Shown here one piece after another: positions 8,845-16,812 of a DNA stretch of 64,000 bases. Each line of letters starts with the position of its first letter. Positions within the stretch are counted from its first letter, which is position 1. The notes beneath the pieces were generated by a model. The model worked only from the letters and a program-made list of their open reading frames with translations. It made no database searches and had not been told where the DNA came from. Location: contig NZ_DJKE01000005.1 of the NCBI RefSeq assembly GCF_002434505.1, positions 248,001 to 312,000 of the forward strand, read 5' to 3'. The stretch comes from Brevundimonas sp. UBA6550. GTDB taxonomy: Bacteria; Pseudomonadota; Alphaproteobacteria; Caulobacterales; Caulobacteraceae. The position numbers and the translations under genes are program-made.

Positions 8845-8946
8845 AGCCAGACTCGACCATTCTCCGCCGCCTTGACCTTCAGCGTCCAGTCGCTGATCAA
8901 GCCAACTTGCGCCATTATAAACATTTGATTTTTATGAATAAATCGC

Positions 8947-8975
8947 TTGACTCTCAATCTCTACAGCGCTGTAAA
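8947..8975 (+). promoter_or_regulatory. Candidate promoter with overlapping palindrome for the second secreted protein
   Basis: TTGACT at 8947-8952 and TGTAAA at 8970-8975 are separated by 17 bp, a good sigma-70 spacing. The perfect palindrome TACAGC-GCTGTA (8962-8973) overlaps the end of the spacer and the -10 box, as an operator would. The sequence lies in an AT-rich stretch 72 bp or more upstream of the gene at 9048. The first copy has a similar TATAAAT followed by CCAGGA near 8291-8304, which suggests the promoter was duplicated with the gene. Confidence 0.45.
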
Positions 8976-9012
8976 TAGGCGTCCAGGATTTAGGACAGTC
9001 CAAGTTCAACAA

Positions 9013-9029
9013 GGGCCTCACGAAGGCCC
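9013..9029 (+). promoter_or_regulatory. Leader hairpin upstream of the ribosome site, conserved between the two copies
   Basis: GGGCCT-CACGA-AGGCCC is a perfect 6-bp stem with a 5-nt loop, ending 5 bp before the AAGGGAGGA ribosome site. The first copy has the equivalent, weaker hairpin at 8323-8340 (GGGTCTC...GAGAACCC) at the same distance from its ribosome site. The two are not identical in sequence, so the structure seems to be kept. It may stabilise the mRNA or control translation. Confidence 0.45.
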
Positions 9030-9047
9030 TCTCAAGGGAGGACTACC

Positions 9048-9527
9048 ATGATCAAGACGCTTTCGATCGCCGCCGCAGCTCTCGCGACGGCCGCTATCGC
9101 CTCGCCATCCTTCGCCCAATCGTTCTCGCCCAGTTCCGGCAGCGTATCGGGTTCGGGTTCGGTGACGCTGTCGCAAACCACGACGGTGACCTGCAATGTC
9201 TCGGTCACCGCCAGCCCGCTGAGCGCGACCAGCGCGCCCATTCCGACCCGCAGCATTACCGCCGGCAGCATCCTGTGCGCCGCCGTGGCGCCCAGCGGGG
9301 CCTGGAGCGCTGCAGTCGTACCCGGCTCGACGACCTCGATCGCCCTGACCATCGGGGCGAACACCGTGGCCAACGATCCCTGCTATGGCACCGTCGTGGT
9401 GGCGTGGAACAATGCGACCAGCACCGCGACCTTCAGCAACAATGTGCTGCCGGCGGTCAACGCCGGCGGGCGTAGCTGCACCATCCGCAGCGGCTCCATC
9501 CGCATCCCCGGCCTGCAGATCCTCTAG
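9048..9527 (+). CDS. Secreted four-cysteine protein, copy 2
   Basis: A protein of 159 residues, paralogous to the gene at 8359. The signal peptide ends at SFAQ. The cysteines are in TCNVS, LCAAV, PCYGTV and SCTIRS. The mature part is strongly enriched in Ser, Thr and Ala with alternating beta-strand character and no lysine or other catalytic-looking motif. GC content is normal for the region, unlike copy 1. It has a strong ribosome site and is followed by a strong intrinsic terminator, so it is probably made abundantly as a short transcript. The family is not recognised. The TonB-receptor-like gene downstream may be its partner. Confidence 0.82.
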   Translation: MIKTLSIAAAALATAAIASPSFAQSFSPSSGSVSGSGSVTLSQTTTVTCNVSVTASPLSATSAPIPTRSITAGSILCAAVAPSGAWSAAVVPGSTTSIALTIGANTVANDPCYGTVVVAWNNATSTATFSNNVLPAVNAGGRSCTIRSGSIRIPGLQIL

Positions 9528-9565
9528 ACCGGGCGTTCCCCTGGATCCCCAACCTGAAAAGCCTT

Positions 9566-9593
9566 GCCGGGCGTCATCGACGCCCGGCCTTTT
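9566..9593 (+). terminator. Strong intrinsic terminator
   Basis: GCCGGGCGTC (9566-9575) pairs perfectly with GACGCCCGGC (9579-9588) across a 3-nt loop, and CTTTT follows at once. It separates the secreted-protein gene from the receptor-like gene at 9646. Confidence 0.9.
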
Positions 9594-9645
9594 CCGTTTC
9601 GCGCCAGACGGTCGTTCGCGGGCGTGGGGCGTGGGATAGGTCGCC

Positions 9646-11754
9646 ATGCTGTTCGTCGTCGCAGCCCAGGTGGAGGCGCAGGCTCCCAATCCTCCACCTG
9701 TCCAGTTGGAGGCGGTCGAGGTGACCGGTCGGCGTGGGGCCGCCCGCCTGCCGCCCGAGCGGGAGCTGGGACCCGACGAGATCGACAATCTCGGCGCCTA
9801 CGACATCGGCGAAGTCATCGCGCGCCTAAGCGAAAGCCTGGCTCTGCAACAGCCGCCCGTGGTGATCGTCAACGGTCGCCGGGTGGTCGATCCCGGCGCC
9901 TTCACGCGCTTTCCACCCGACGCCCTGGTCCGCGTCGAGATGCTGCCGGCCCAAGCGGGGGCGATGTATGGCGGCGACCCGTCGCGTCGCGTCGTCAACA
10001 TCGTGTTGCAACCTGCGTTCAAGAGTCGGGACGCCCAGGCCAGATATTCGCGCCCCACGGCGGGCGGAACCTCCTCCAGCGCGGCGGATGTGCGGCAATC
10101 CCAGATCCGCGACAACCAGAGCTTTCAGGCCGGCGTCCAGGCCTCTCGCACCACGGCCTTGCGATCCGACGAGCGCCCGACCAGTGATTTGAACGCTTCA
10201 GGCGCCGGCTATTCCCTGCGCCCGGAGACCGAAACCACCGCCCTCAACGCCTCCATGACCGGCGCCCTCGGCGAGTGGGCGACGTCGTTCACCGCCAATG
10301 CGCAAAGACAACAGGAAGGTTTCACTTCGCGAAGCATCGGCCCGCCGGTGCAGACACGTCAGCGAACCGACACCCTGACGCTAGGCGGGGGGCTCGGCGG
10401 GCGCATCCTGGGCTGGTCCTTGCGGGCGGGTATGGACGGCGTGATCGCTGAAGGCCGCCAGAAGGGCCTGGCGGCCCTGACCTCGCGAACCCGGATCATG
10501 TCCGCCACACTGTCGGCAGACCGCTCCCTGATCGATCTGCCGGCCGGACCGGCGCTGCTGACGGCGGACGCGCGATATGTCAGTTCTAGCGCCCAGACCC
10601 GAAACGCGATGACGGACGACAGCCAGTCCTTCCGCTCCCTGGATCTGCGCTCCAACCTCAGCCTGCCCATACTGTCGGCCGCCTCCGGCGGATCGGATGG
10701 TTGGAAAGGCCCGGGCGGCGATCTGTCCGTCAATCTCGGCGGAAGACTGAGCACCCTGAACGAGGCCGGCTCGAATGGAGGTCTGAACGCGGGCATGGCC
10801 TGGGCGCCCGTCAGCAAACTGCGGGTGTCTTGGCAATGGGCCGAGGCGACCGACGCGCCGACGCGCGAACAGCGGTTCGATCCGCCGCGATACGGGCCGC
10901 CCCGAACCGTCTATGATTTTCAGTCCCAACAGGCGGTCGAGATCGCGCCTTTGCTCGGCGGCAACCCGGACCTGAAGGCCCAGGCCACCCGAACCACCAC
11001 CTTGACAGCGTCCGCCGGACCTTTCGGCGCTTGGGGTGTTCAAACCAATCTCGACCTACAGACCACCCGTGCAACGAATGCGATCGGGGCCCTTCCCGCG
11101 CTGACCCCCGCCGTGGAGGCCGTCTTCCCCGATCGCTTCGCGCGGGATGCGGACGGTCGACTGATCGGCGTCGATCAACGCCCCATAAATCTGACGGCGC
11201 TGTCGTCCACCACCCTGTCGTCCGGCCTGTCCGCCAACATCCCGTTAGGCGGCGATGCGGCCGCCGCGGCCCGGCGCGGCTCCATGCAGATCACCATGGC
11301 TCATACCTGGAGGCTGGAGGACAGCGTGATCATTCGCGACGGCCTGCCTCAACTCGACCTCCTGGCGGGAGACGGCGGGGCGGCCGCTCGTCATCAACTC
11401 ACCGCGCGCGTCGATGCCCGATATGGGCGTTGGGGGTTGAACGCCGCCCTGAACTGGAGAGGCCCGTCACGCCTTCGCCGCGACCTCGGCGTGGATGGGC
11501 CCATGGACCTGCGGCTTTCAAGCCTGACGACGGTCGGGGTCAAGGCCAGCACTACGCTGGCCCGCACAGCAACGCCGAGCGCCACCGAACGACGCCGGAC
11601 AGAGGGCTTGCGACTGGAGGTCGAGATCGAGAACCTGTTCGACGCCCGCCCCATGGCCACGCTGGGCGACGGCAGCCCCGCCCCCGGTTATGGCCGTAAT
11701 GACCAGGACCCCTTGGGGCGGACCGTCCGCGTGACACTCAGCCGACGGTTCTGA
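9646..11754 (+). CDS. TonB-dependent receptor-like outer-membrane protein
   Basis: A protein of 702 residues. It has a short hydrophobic leader ending at VEAQA, a plug-like region with LEAVEVTGRRG, PPVVIVNGRRVVD, ALVRVEMLPAQAGAMYGGDPSRRVVNI (about residues 20-125), and then a barrel ending in LSRRF. An in-frame stop at 9637 fixes the start at or after 9646. The signal peptide is unusually short and the ribosome site is weak. The plug keeps the receptor pattern, but the usual L-R-G-P-Q-G core is replaced by LPAQAGAMYGGD. The gene lies just after the terminator of the four-cysteine protein, so the two may be a functional pair. The ligand is unknown. Confidence 0.8.
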   Translation: MLFVVAAQVEAQAPNPPPVQLEAVEVTGRRGAARLPPERELGPDEIDNLGAYDIGEVIARLSESLALQQPPVVIVNGRRVVDPGAFTRFPPDALVRVEMLPAQAGAMYGGDPSRRVVNIVLQPAFKSRDAQARYSRPTAGGTSSSAADVRQSQIRDNQSFQAGVQASRTTALRSDERPTSDLNASGAGYSLRPETETTALNASMTGALGEWATSFTANAQRQQEGFTSRSIGPPVQTRQRTDTLTLGGGLGGRILGWSLRAGMDGVIAEGRQKGLAALTSRTRIMSATLSADRSLIDLPAGPALLTADARYVSSSAQTRNAMTDDSQSFRSLDLRSNLSLPILSAASGGSDGWKGPGGDLSVNLGGRLSTLNEAGSNGGLNAGMAWAPVSKLRVSWQWAEATDAPTREQRFDPPRYGPPRTVYDFQSQQAVEIAPLLGGNPDLKAQATRTTTLTASAGPFGAWGVQTNLDLQTTRATNAIGALPALTPAVEAVFPDRFARDADGRLIGVDQRPINLTALSSTTLSSGLSANIPLGGDAAAAARRGSMQITMAHTWRLEDSVIIRDGLPQLDLLAGDGGAAARHQLTARVDARYGRWGLNAALNWRGPSRLRRDLGVDGPMDLRLSSLTTVGVKASTTLARTATPSATERRRTEGLRLEVEIENLFDARPMATLGDGSPAPGYGRNDQDPLGRTVRVTLSRRF

Positions 11755-11843
11755 AGACGCATCCAGATCCTGAACGCGATACCTGCCTTCCCCGCGCCAG
11801 CTCAACCTCGCTCCGCATTCGGGCCGTTGGGACTGGACGTGAA

Positions 11844-11873
11844 AACAGCCCACGCGATGGCGCGCGGGCTGTT
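11844..11873. terminator. Bidirectional terminator between convergent genes
   Basis: AACAGCCCACGCG (11844-11856) pairs with CGCGCGGGCTGTT (11861-11873) with one mismatch and a 4-nt loop. TTCTT follows on the plus strand and the AAAA before it serves the minus strand. It lies between the receptor gene and the oppositely transcribed TRAP permease. Confidence 0.75.
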
Positions 11874-11937
11874 CTTATGCAGGAACAGGAGACGCATCTT
11901 GCGTCCCCCGTCCCCGTAGTTTGACCTCAACCGTCCG

Positions 11938-13821
11938 TCACTTCGTCGGCAGGAAGCCGGTGGATATCCAGGGCACGGCGGCGACGACGATCAGGCCGAT
12001 GACCAGGGCGCCGAGGTAGGGCCAGATCTTCTTCAGGCCGGCGTCGGGATCGACCTTGGCGATGGCGCAGGCGGAGTAGTAGCCGACACCGAAGGGCGGG
12101 GCGAACAGGCCGATGCCCATGGCGAGGATGACGACCATGGCGTAGTGGACGTCGTGAATCTCCATCGCCCGCGCCACGGGGAACAGCAGCGGTCCGAACA
12201 GGACAATGGCGGGAATCCCCTCCAGAATGCTGCCCAGCACGATGAACATGACGATCGACATGGCCAGGAAGCCGAAGGCGCCGCCGGGCAGGTTCGACAT
12301 CATGTGCGTCAGGTCGGCCGAGAAGCCCGAGGTGGTCAGCGACCAGGCCATGGAGCTGGCCGCGCCGATGATCAGCAGGATGGCGCCCGACAGGGCGGCG
12401 GTGCTGGCCAGCATCGGAATGATCCGGCGATAGTCGAACTTGCGGTAGATGAAGAGGCCCGCGATCACCGCATAGGCGATGGCCAGGGTCGAGACCTCGG
12501 TCGCCGTGGCCACGCCTTCCGCTACGAAGAAGCGGATGGCCACCGGCAGCAGCAGGGCCGGCACGGAGATCAGGAAGGCGCGCCAGATCATCTTGCGGTT
12601 CGGCCGCACGACCTTGCTCATGTCCTCCTTGCGCGCCCGCATCCAGGAGATGACGCCCAGGGCGATGGCCAGGACGAAGGCCGGCAACAGGCCGCCGACG
12701 AACAGCGAGGCGATCGACACACCGGCGACCGACCCGATCGCGATCAGGACGATGGACGGCGGAATGGTCTCTGACATGGCGCCCGAGGCGGACAGCAGGG
12801 AGATCATCTCGCCCTCGTCGCCGCCGCGCTTCTTCATCTCGGGGAACAGGATCGGCGCGACGGCGGCCATGTCGGCGGCCTTCGAACCGGAGATGCCGGA
12901 CACCAGATACATGGCGCCCAACAGGACGTAGTTCAGGCCGCCGCGCACGTGACCCAGCAGCGAAGCCAGGAAGCCGACCATCGCCGCCGCCATGCCCGTC
13001 ATCTCGATCAGCGCGCCCAGGAAGACGAACAAGGGCACGGCCAGAAGGATCAGCGAACTCATCCCCTCGTCCATCCGGCTGGTCATGACCAGCATCGGCA
13101 CGTCCGTCATCGTCAGCAGATAGGCGGCCGTCGCCAGGGCGAAGGCGAAGGCGATGGGCACGCCCAAGACCACGCCGCCCAGAAGAACGACGACGAAGAA
13201 CAGGATCAGGCTGATGTGACCCAGGCCGATCAGCAGGGGCGACAGCGCCCATAGGCCCAAGGCGGCGACCGCCAGTATTCCGCCCGTGACGCCGATGGCT
13301 TTCAGCGAATGCCGCGGCAACTGCGTCAGGGCCACGATCAGCATCAGGCCGATGCCGACCGGCAGGGCGGCGGCGCGCACGCCCAGCGACCAGTTCAGCG
13401 CCGGCGTCGTGATCATCGATTCTTCATAGGCGTAGAAGATCGCGTGCGGCAGCATCAGCGCCAGAACGAGCGCCGGCCCCATGACGGCCAAGGCCTCCAG
13501 GATCGGTCGCACCTTCGGAGACGAGCGGGTCACGATGGTCGTCAGCCGCATGTGCTGGCCGCGTTGCAGGGCCAGCACCGACCCCAGCATCCCCATCCAG
13601 ATGAAGAGGGTGGACGCCAGTTCGTCGGCCCAGACGATCGGATTGTGCAGGAAGAAGCGGAAGATCACGCTGGTCAGCAGCAGCACGATCTCGACCAGCA
13701 CGATGATGGCGGCCGGAATGGCGACGGCCTGTTCGAAATAGTGGGCGAACCGGCCGCGCGGATGGACCGGCGGGGTCACGCCCTCGGCGATGACGGCGTT
13801 CTCGACTGCGGCCGTGCTCAT
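11938..13821 (-). CDS. TRAP transporter fused small and large permease (DctQM)
   Basis: A protein of 627 residues starting at the ATG at 13821, whose start overlaps the stop of the DctP gene by 4 bp. The first ~170 residues have the four-helix DctQ pattern, with VWADELASTLFIWMGMLG. The rest is a DctM protein of about 12 helices, with the conserved GGLNYVLLGAMYLVSGISGSKAAD region split over two helices, and SGAMSETIPPSIV. TRAP permeases import organic acids by Na+ or H+ symport, using the DctP binding protein. The fusion of Q and M is common. Ligand range in the family covers C4-dicarboxylates, sialic acid, keto acids and aromatic acids. Confidence 0.93.
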   Translation of the reverse strand: MSTAAVENAVIAEGVTPPVHPRGRFAHYFEQAVAIPAAIIVLVEIVLLLTSVIFRFFLHNPIVWADELASTLFIWMGMLGSVLALQRGQHMRLTTIVTRSSPKVRPILEALAVMGPALVLALMLPHAIFYAYEESMITTPALNWSLGVRAAALPVGIGLMLIVALTQLPRHSLKAIGVTGGILAVAALGLWALSPLLIGLGHISLILFFVVVLLGGVVLGVPIAFAFALATAAYLLTMTDVPMLVMTSRMDEGMSSLILLAVPLFVFLGALIEMTGMAAAMVGFLASLLGHVRGGLNYVLLGAMYLVSGISGSKAADMAAVAPILFPEMKKRGGDEGEMISLLSASGAMSETIPPSIVLIAIGSVAGVSIASLFVGGLLPAFVLAIALGVISWMRARKEDMSKVVRPNRKMIWRAFLISVPALLLPVAIRFFVAEGVATATEVSTLAIAYAVIAGLFIYRKFDYRRIIPMLASTAALSGAILLIIGAASSMAWSLTTSGFSADLTHMMSNLPGGAFGFLAMSIVMFIVLGSILEGIPAIVLFGPLLFPVARAMEIHDVHYAMVVILAMGIGLFAPPFGVGYYSACAIAKVDPDAGLKKIWPYLGALVIGLIVVAAVPWISTGFLPTK

Positions 13822-14828
13822 GCCAGACCTCCCACATAGTTCTCCAGGACACGCCAGGACGTCTCGCCCAACTGCTCGCGCCAGTGGGCGTAGAAGCCCT
13901 TGTCCCGCAGGTGTTGGCGGAAGATCTGGGTGTCGGGGCGATTGAGGATCAGACCTTCGTCCTGCATCTTCCTGGGCAGGGTCTCGGCCAGGACGGCCAG
14001 GTCCTCGCGCTGCAGGTCGGCGGCGGCTGAGAACTCGGCCTGGACCAGATCGCGCAGGTCGCCGGGCAGCTTGTTCAGGGCGTCCTCGTTCTGCATCAGC
14101 CAGAAGCCGTCCCACATATGGTTGGTCAGGGCGCAGTAGTGCTGGACCTCGTACAGCTTGCCCGTATCGACGACGGCCAGCGGATTCTCCTGACCTTCGA
14201 CGACGCGCGTCTGCAGGGCCGAATAGACCTCGCTGAAGTTGATGGAGGTCGGGGCCGCGCCGAAGGAGCGGAACATCGAGGTCCAGAGCGAGCCCAGCGG
14301 CACGCGGATCTTCATGCCCGCCAGGTCGGCCGGAGAGTTGATGGGTCGGCTGCTGGTGGTGATCTGCCTGAAGCCGCTTTCGAAGACCTTGGGCGTGGCG
14401 ATCAGGTGGCGCGCGGCCAGGGCCTGTTTGATCTCCGCGCCCAGCGAGCCGTCCATGGCGTTGAACAGCTGCTGGCGATCCTGGAAGGCGAAGCCGATGC
14501 CGCTGAGCGCGGTCTGGGGCACCAGGATCGACATGATCAGGCCCGAGATCGACAGCATCTGGATCGCGCCCGCGCGAACCTGGGCCAGCATGTCGGCGTC
14601 GGTGCCCAGCTGCGAACTGGGATAGACCTCGATGAACAGGCGATGGCCGGACCGCTCGTAGATTCGATCCGCCGCCTCCTTCATGCGCGCGCTGAGGGGG
14701 TGGGAGATCGGCAGGTTGGTCCCCAGCCGCCACACGATGTCGGCGTCCGGCCCCTTGCCGCAGGCGCTGAGCGCAACGGGTGCGACCAGCCCTCCTGCCA
14801 GCAATGCGCGGCGACTCAAGTTGTTCAT
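13818..14828 (-). CDS. TRAP transporter substrate-binding protein (DctP), Tat-type lipoprotein
   Basis: A protein of 336 residues. The N-terminus carries a twin-arginine (LSRRALLAGG) and then a lipobox LSAC, which suggests a Tat-exported lipoprotein rather than a free periplasmic protein. The body matches DctP: the LGTNLPISHPLS start, ADMLAQVRAGAIQM, PADLAGMKIRVPLGSLW with the ligand-carboxylate arginine region, and QENPLAVV. It overlaps the permease start (ATGA). The permease and two PCC-domain genes lie on the same strand, forming one probable operon under the operator at 15912. Confidence 0.92.
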   Translation of the reverse strand: MNNLSRRALLAGGLVAPVALSACGKGPDADIVWRLGTNLPISHPLSARMKEAADRIYERSGHRLFIEVYPSSQLGTDADMLAQVRAGAIQMLSISGLIMSILVPQTALSGIGFAFQDRQQLFNAMDGSLGAEIKQALAARHLIATPKVFESGFRQITTSSRPINSPADLAGMKIRVPLGSLWTSMFRSFGAAPTSINFSEVYSALQTRVVEGQENPLAVVDTGKLYEVQHYCALTNHMWDGFWLMQNEDALNKLPGDLRDLVQAEFSAAADLQREDLAVLAETLPRKMQDEGLILNRPDTQIFRQHLRDKGFYAHWREQLGETSWRVLENYVGGLA

Positions 14829-14918
14829 GGCCTCTTCCTGTCCTTTTTCCTCGGGCGATCCGGCTCTTGGCGGCCGTTCAACCCCATAGCGATGGCCGGA
14901 TCGTCCGGCCGAGATGGT

Positions 14919-15320
14919 TCAAGCGGCGGCGGGCTCCGCCTGGTCGATGACTTCCTCGATCACGATTTCCGCCGTGACGCAGACCAGATTGCGGCCCGGC
15001 GTGAACCGCCCGGCCCAGACGTCGCCCGTGGTCTCGCCCACGACGCCCGAGACGCCGGCCGAAACCGCGCCCTCGGCCAAGGCGATCTCGCCCGACAGGG
15101 TCAGGATTTCGACCGCCGGACCGCGCAGCACCTTCGGTTCGCCCGAGGCGGTTTCGATGACCGCATCGTTCAAGCTGCCCAGCCCGCTGCGGACCAAAGC
15201 GCGTTCGAAACCCAGTTCGGCGGCGGCCTGTTGCAGCCCCTCGACCAGATCCTGATTCGGCCCCAGCCGAACCGTCGCCAGCCGGCCGGTGCGAATGTCA
15301 GTGATGTCCGACGGGTTCAT
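14919..15320 (-). CDS. PCC/DUF296-domain protein (downstream copy)
   Basis: A protein of 133 residues that appears to be a single PCC (plants and prokaryotes conserved) domain. It has an early GPNQDLVEGLQQAAAELG helix, then ALVRSGLGSLNDAVIE, and the central LRGPAVEILTLSGEIAL strand pair. Bacterial PCC proteins form trimers and their function is largely unknown. Its ATG overlaps the upstream PCC gene by 23 bp, so translation is coupled. It precedes dctP by 90 bp on the same strand. The usual His cluster of the family (L-H-x-H) is not conserved in this copy, whereas it is in the other. Confidence 0.75.
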   Translation of the reverse strand: MNPSDITDIRTGRLATVRLGPNQDLVEGLQQAAAELGFERALVRSGLGSLNDAVIETASGEPKVLRGPAVEILTLSGEIALAEGAVSAGVSGVVGETTGDVWAGRFTPGRNLVCVTAEIVIEEVIDQAEPAAA

Positions 15321-15852
15321 GCGTGTACTCGGATACTGGAAAGAAGGTGGAGAACCGGGTTTCGGGATCGGCCGCCTGGCGGAATCCCGAGCCGGTCATC
15401 AGATGGACGCGCACGCCGCCGGGACCGGCCACGCAGCGATCCACGTTCAGATGGCCGCCGTGACCGCGCCCCTGGTCGTCGGCCAGGGCGCCGTGCAGGT
15501 GCAGCAGGGGCGCGCCGGACACCGAGGGCCCGAACGACCCCGAGGCGGCGACGACGGCGGCCCCGCCCTCGATCTGGATCGCAGCGCCGTATTCGACGGC
15601 GCGCTCGCTGTCGGCGCGCGGCTTGGCGACGTGGTAATGGGCCTGGGACAGCCGCCCGCCGATCAGACGAAAGCCGCCGAAGGATTCGCCCAGGGCGGCG
15701 AACAGCCGCTCGATCCCGGCCTGAAGGGTTTCGCCCTCGCGGATCGAGCCCAACGACTGGCGCGACTGGTCGCCCGAGGCGGTCATCACCCGACCAAAAC
15801 GCGAGGCTCCGGGATGAACGACGCGACGGGTTTCGAGAAGCGGCGCGCTCAT
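15298..15852 (-). CDS. PCC/DUF296-domain protein (upstream copy)
   Basis: A protein of 184 residues with a PCC domain in its central part. GETLQAGIERLFAALG corresponds to the first helix, and LLHLHGALAD followed by GHGGHLNVDRCVAG corresponds to the histidine-bearing core typical of DUF296 proteins. It is the first gene of the minus-strand operon with the second PCC gene, dctP and dctQM. The promoter region has the GGTCCA-N5-TGGACC palindrome 60 bp upstream of the ATG. A pair of different PCC proteins could form a hetero-oligomer, one subunit with and one without the His cluster. Function is unknown. Confidence 0.75.
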   Translation of the reverse strand: MSAPLLETRRVVHPGASRFGRVMTASGDQSRQSLGSIREGETLQAGIERLFAALGESFGGFRLIGGRLSQAHYHVAKPRADSERAVEYGAAIQIEGGAAVVAASGSFGPSVSGAPLLHLHGALADDQGRGHGGHLNVDRCVAGPGGVRVHLMTGSGFRQAADPETRFSTFFPVSEYTHEPVGHH

Positions 15853-15911
15853 CTGGAGTCGCCGATTAGAATGAGCCTAAGTCGATCAGCCAAATCGCAT
15901 ACTCCCTTACG

Positions 15912-15928
15912 GGTCCATATATTGGACC
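15912..15928. promoter_or_regulatory. IclR-type operator, copy 1 (PCC-TRAP promoter)
   Basis: GGTCCA-TATAT-TGGACC is a perfect 17-bp palindrome 59 bp upstream of the PCC gene start. The same motif recurs at 16009, 21979 and 22073. It probably controls the minus-strand PCC-dctP-dctQM operon. Confidence 0.75.
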
Positions 15929-16008
15929 ACTTGTTTCTATATTGCCATTATTAGCAGCCCTATTAAGACACGCAAGCCGACTATATTAGGAAATATTGGC
16001 GCACCATT

Positions 16009-16025
16009 AGTCCGCATTATGGACC
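16009..16025. promoter_or_regulatory. IclR-type operator, copy 2 (SDR promoter)
   Basis: AGTCCG-CATTA-TGGACC keeps one perfect half-site and a degraded partner. It ends 24 bp upstream of the ATG of the plus-strand dehydrogenase at 16050. The spacing between half-sites is the same as in the other copies. Confidence 0.65.
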
Positions 16026-16049
16026 ACTAAGCAGTAGAGGTTGAGAAAC

Positions 16050-16808
16050 ATGGCTAGACGTCTCGATAATCGCGTCGTGCTTGTGACCGGCGGCCTGTCC
16101 GGCATCGGCGCGGCGGTCTGTCAAAAGCTGGCGGCGGAAGGCGCCAAGGTGATCGCCGGCGACCTGTCGGCCCAGGCCGTCGAACTGGGCGACGACGCCG
16201 TGACGCCGCTGAGACTGGACGTCGCGGACGCCGGCTCGGTCCAGACCGCCGTCGACGCCATCGTCGCCAGACACGGACGACTGGACGGGCTGGTCAACAG
16301 CGCCGGCATCGCCCGCGAACAACCCTTCCTAGAAACCCCGGTCGAGGCGTTCGACGCGATCATCGCCGTCAACCTGCGCGGCAGCTTCCTGATCGGTCAG
16401 GCGGCGGCCAGGGCGATGCAGGCGACCGGCGGCGGCTCCATCGTCAATATCGCCAGCGTGTCGGGCCTTCTCGGCAATGCGGGCCGCAGCGCCTATGGCG
16501 CGTCCAAGGGCGGGGTCGTCACCCTGTCCAAGGTGATGGCGGTGGACCTGGCCCAGTTCGGCATCCGGGTGAACGTGATCGCGCCCGGCCCGGTGGAGAC
16601 GCCGCTGGTGGCCCAGGTCCATTCGGCCGAGACGCGCGCCGAATGGGGCCGCCGCGTGCCGATGAAACGCTATGGCTCGCCCGAAGAAATGGCGGGCGCC
16701 GCCGTCTTCCTGCTGTCGGACGAGGCGACCTACGTCACCGGCCATGTCCTGACGGTCGACGGCGGCTTCGTGGCCCAGGGCCTGGCGGCGCCGCTCGCCG
16801 CCGAGTGA
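16050..16808 (+). CDS. Short-chain dehydrogenase/reductase (SDR)
   Basis: A classical SDR of 252 residues. The NAD(P)-binding motif TGGLSGIG lies at about residues 13-20, NSAG at about 83, the catalytic Ser in NIASVSG, and the YGASKGG catalytic Tyr-Lys pair at about residues 150-154. The acidic residue after the second strand (AGDLS) favours NAD over NADP. I chose the ATG at 16050 because an AGAGG site precedes it. The gene is single on its strand, with its own operator copy, and ends 5 bp before the convergent dld gene. It probably oxidises a hydroxyl group of the substrate. Specificity is unknown. Confidence 0.9.
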   Translation: MARRLDNRVVLVTGGLSGIGAAVCQKLAAEGAKVIAGDLSAQAVELGDDAVTPLRLDVADAGSVQTAVDAIVARHGRLDGLVNSAGIAREQPFLETPVEAFDAIIAVNLRGSFLIGQAAARAMQATGGGSIVNIASVSGLLGNAGRSAYGASKGGVVTLSKVMAVDLAQFGIRVNVIAPGPVETPLVAQVHSAETRAEWGRRVPMKRYGSPEEMAGAAVFLLSDEATYVTGHVLTVDGGFVAQGLAAPLAAE

Positions 16809-16812
16809 AACC

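Noticed and set aside
13822..14733. N-terminal extension of the TRAP permease frame through the dctP gene
   Set aside because: The extended part lies in another frame of dctP and reads as low-complexity sequence; the permease has a clear ATG at 13821 overlapping the dctP stop.
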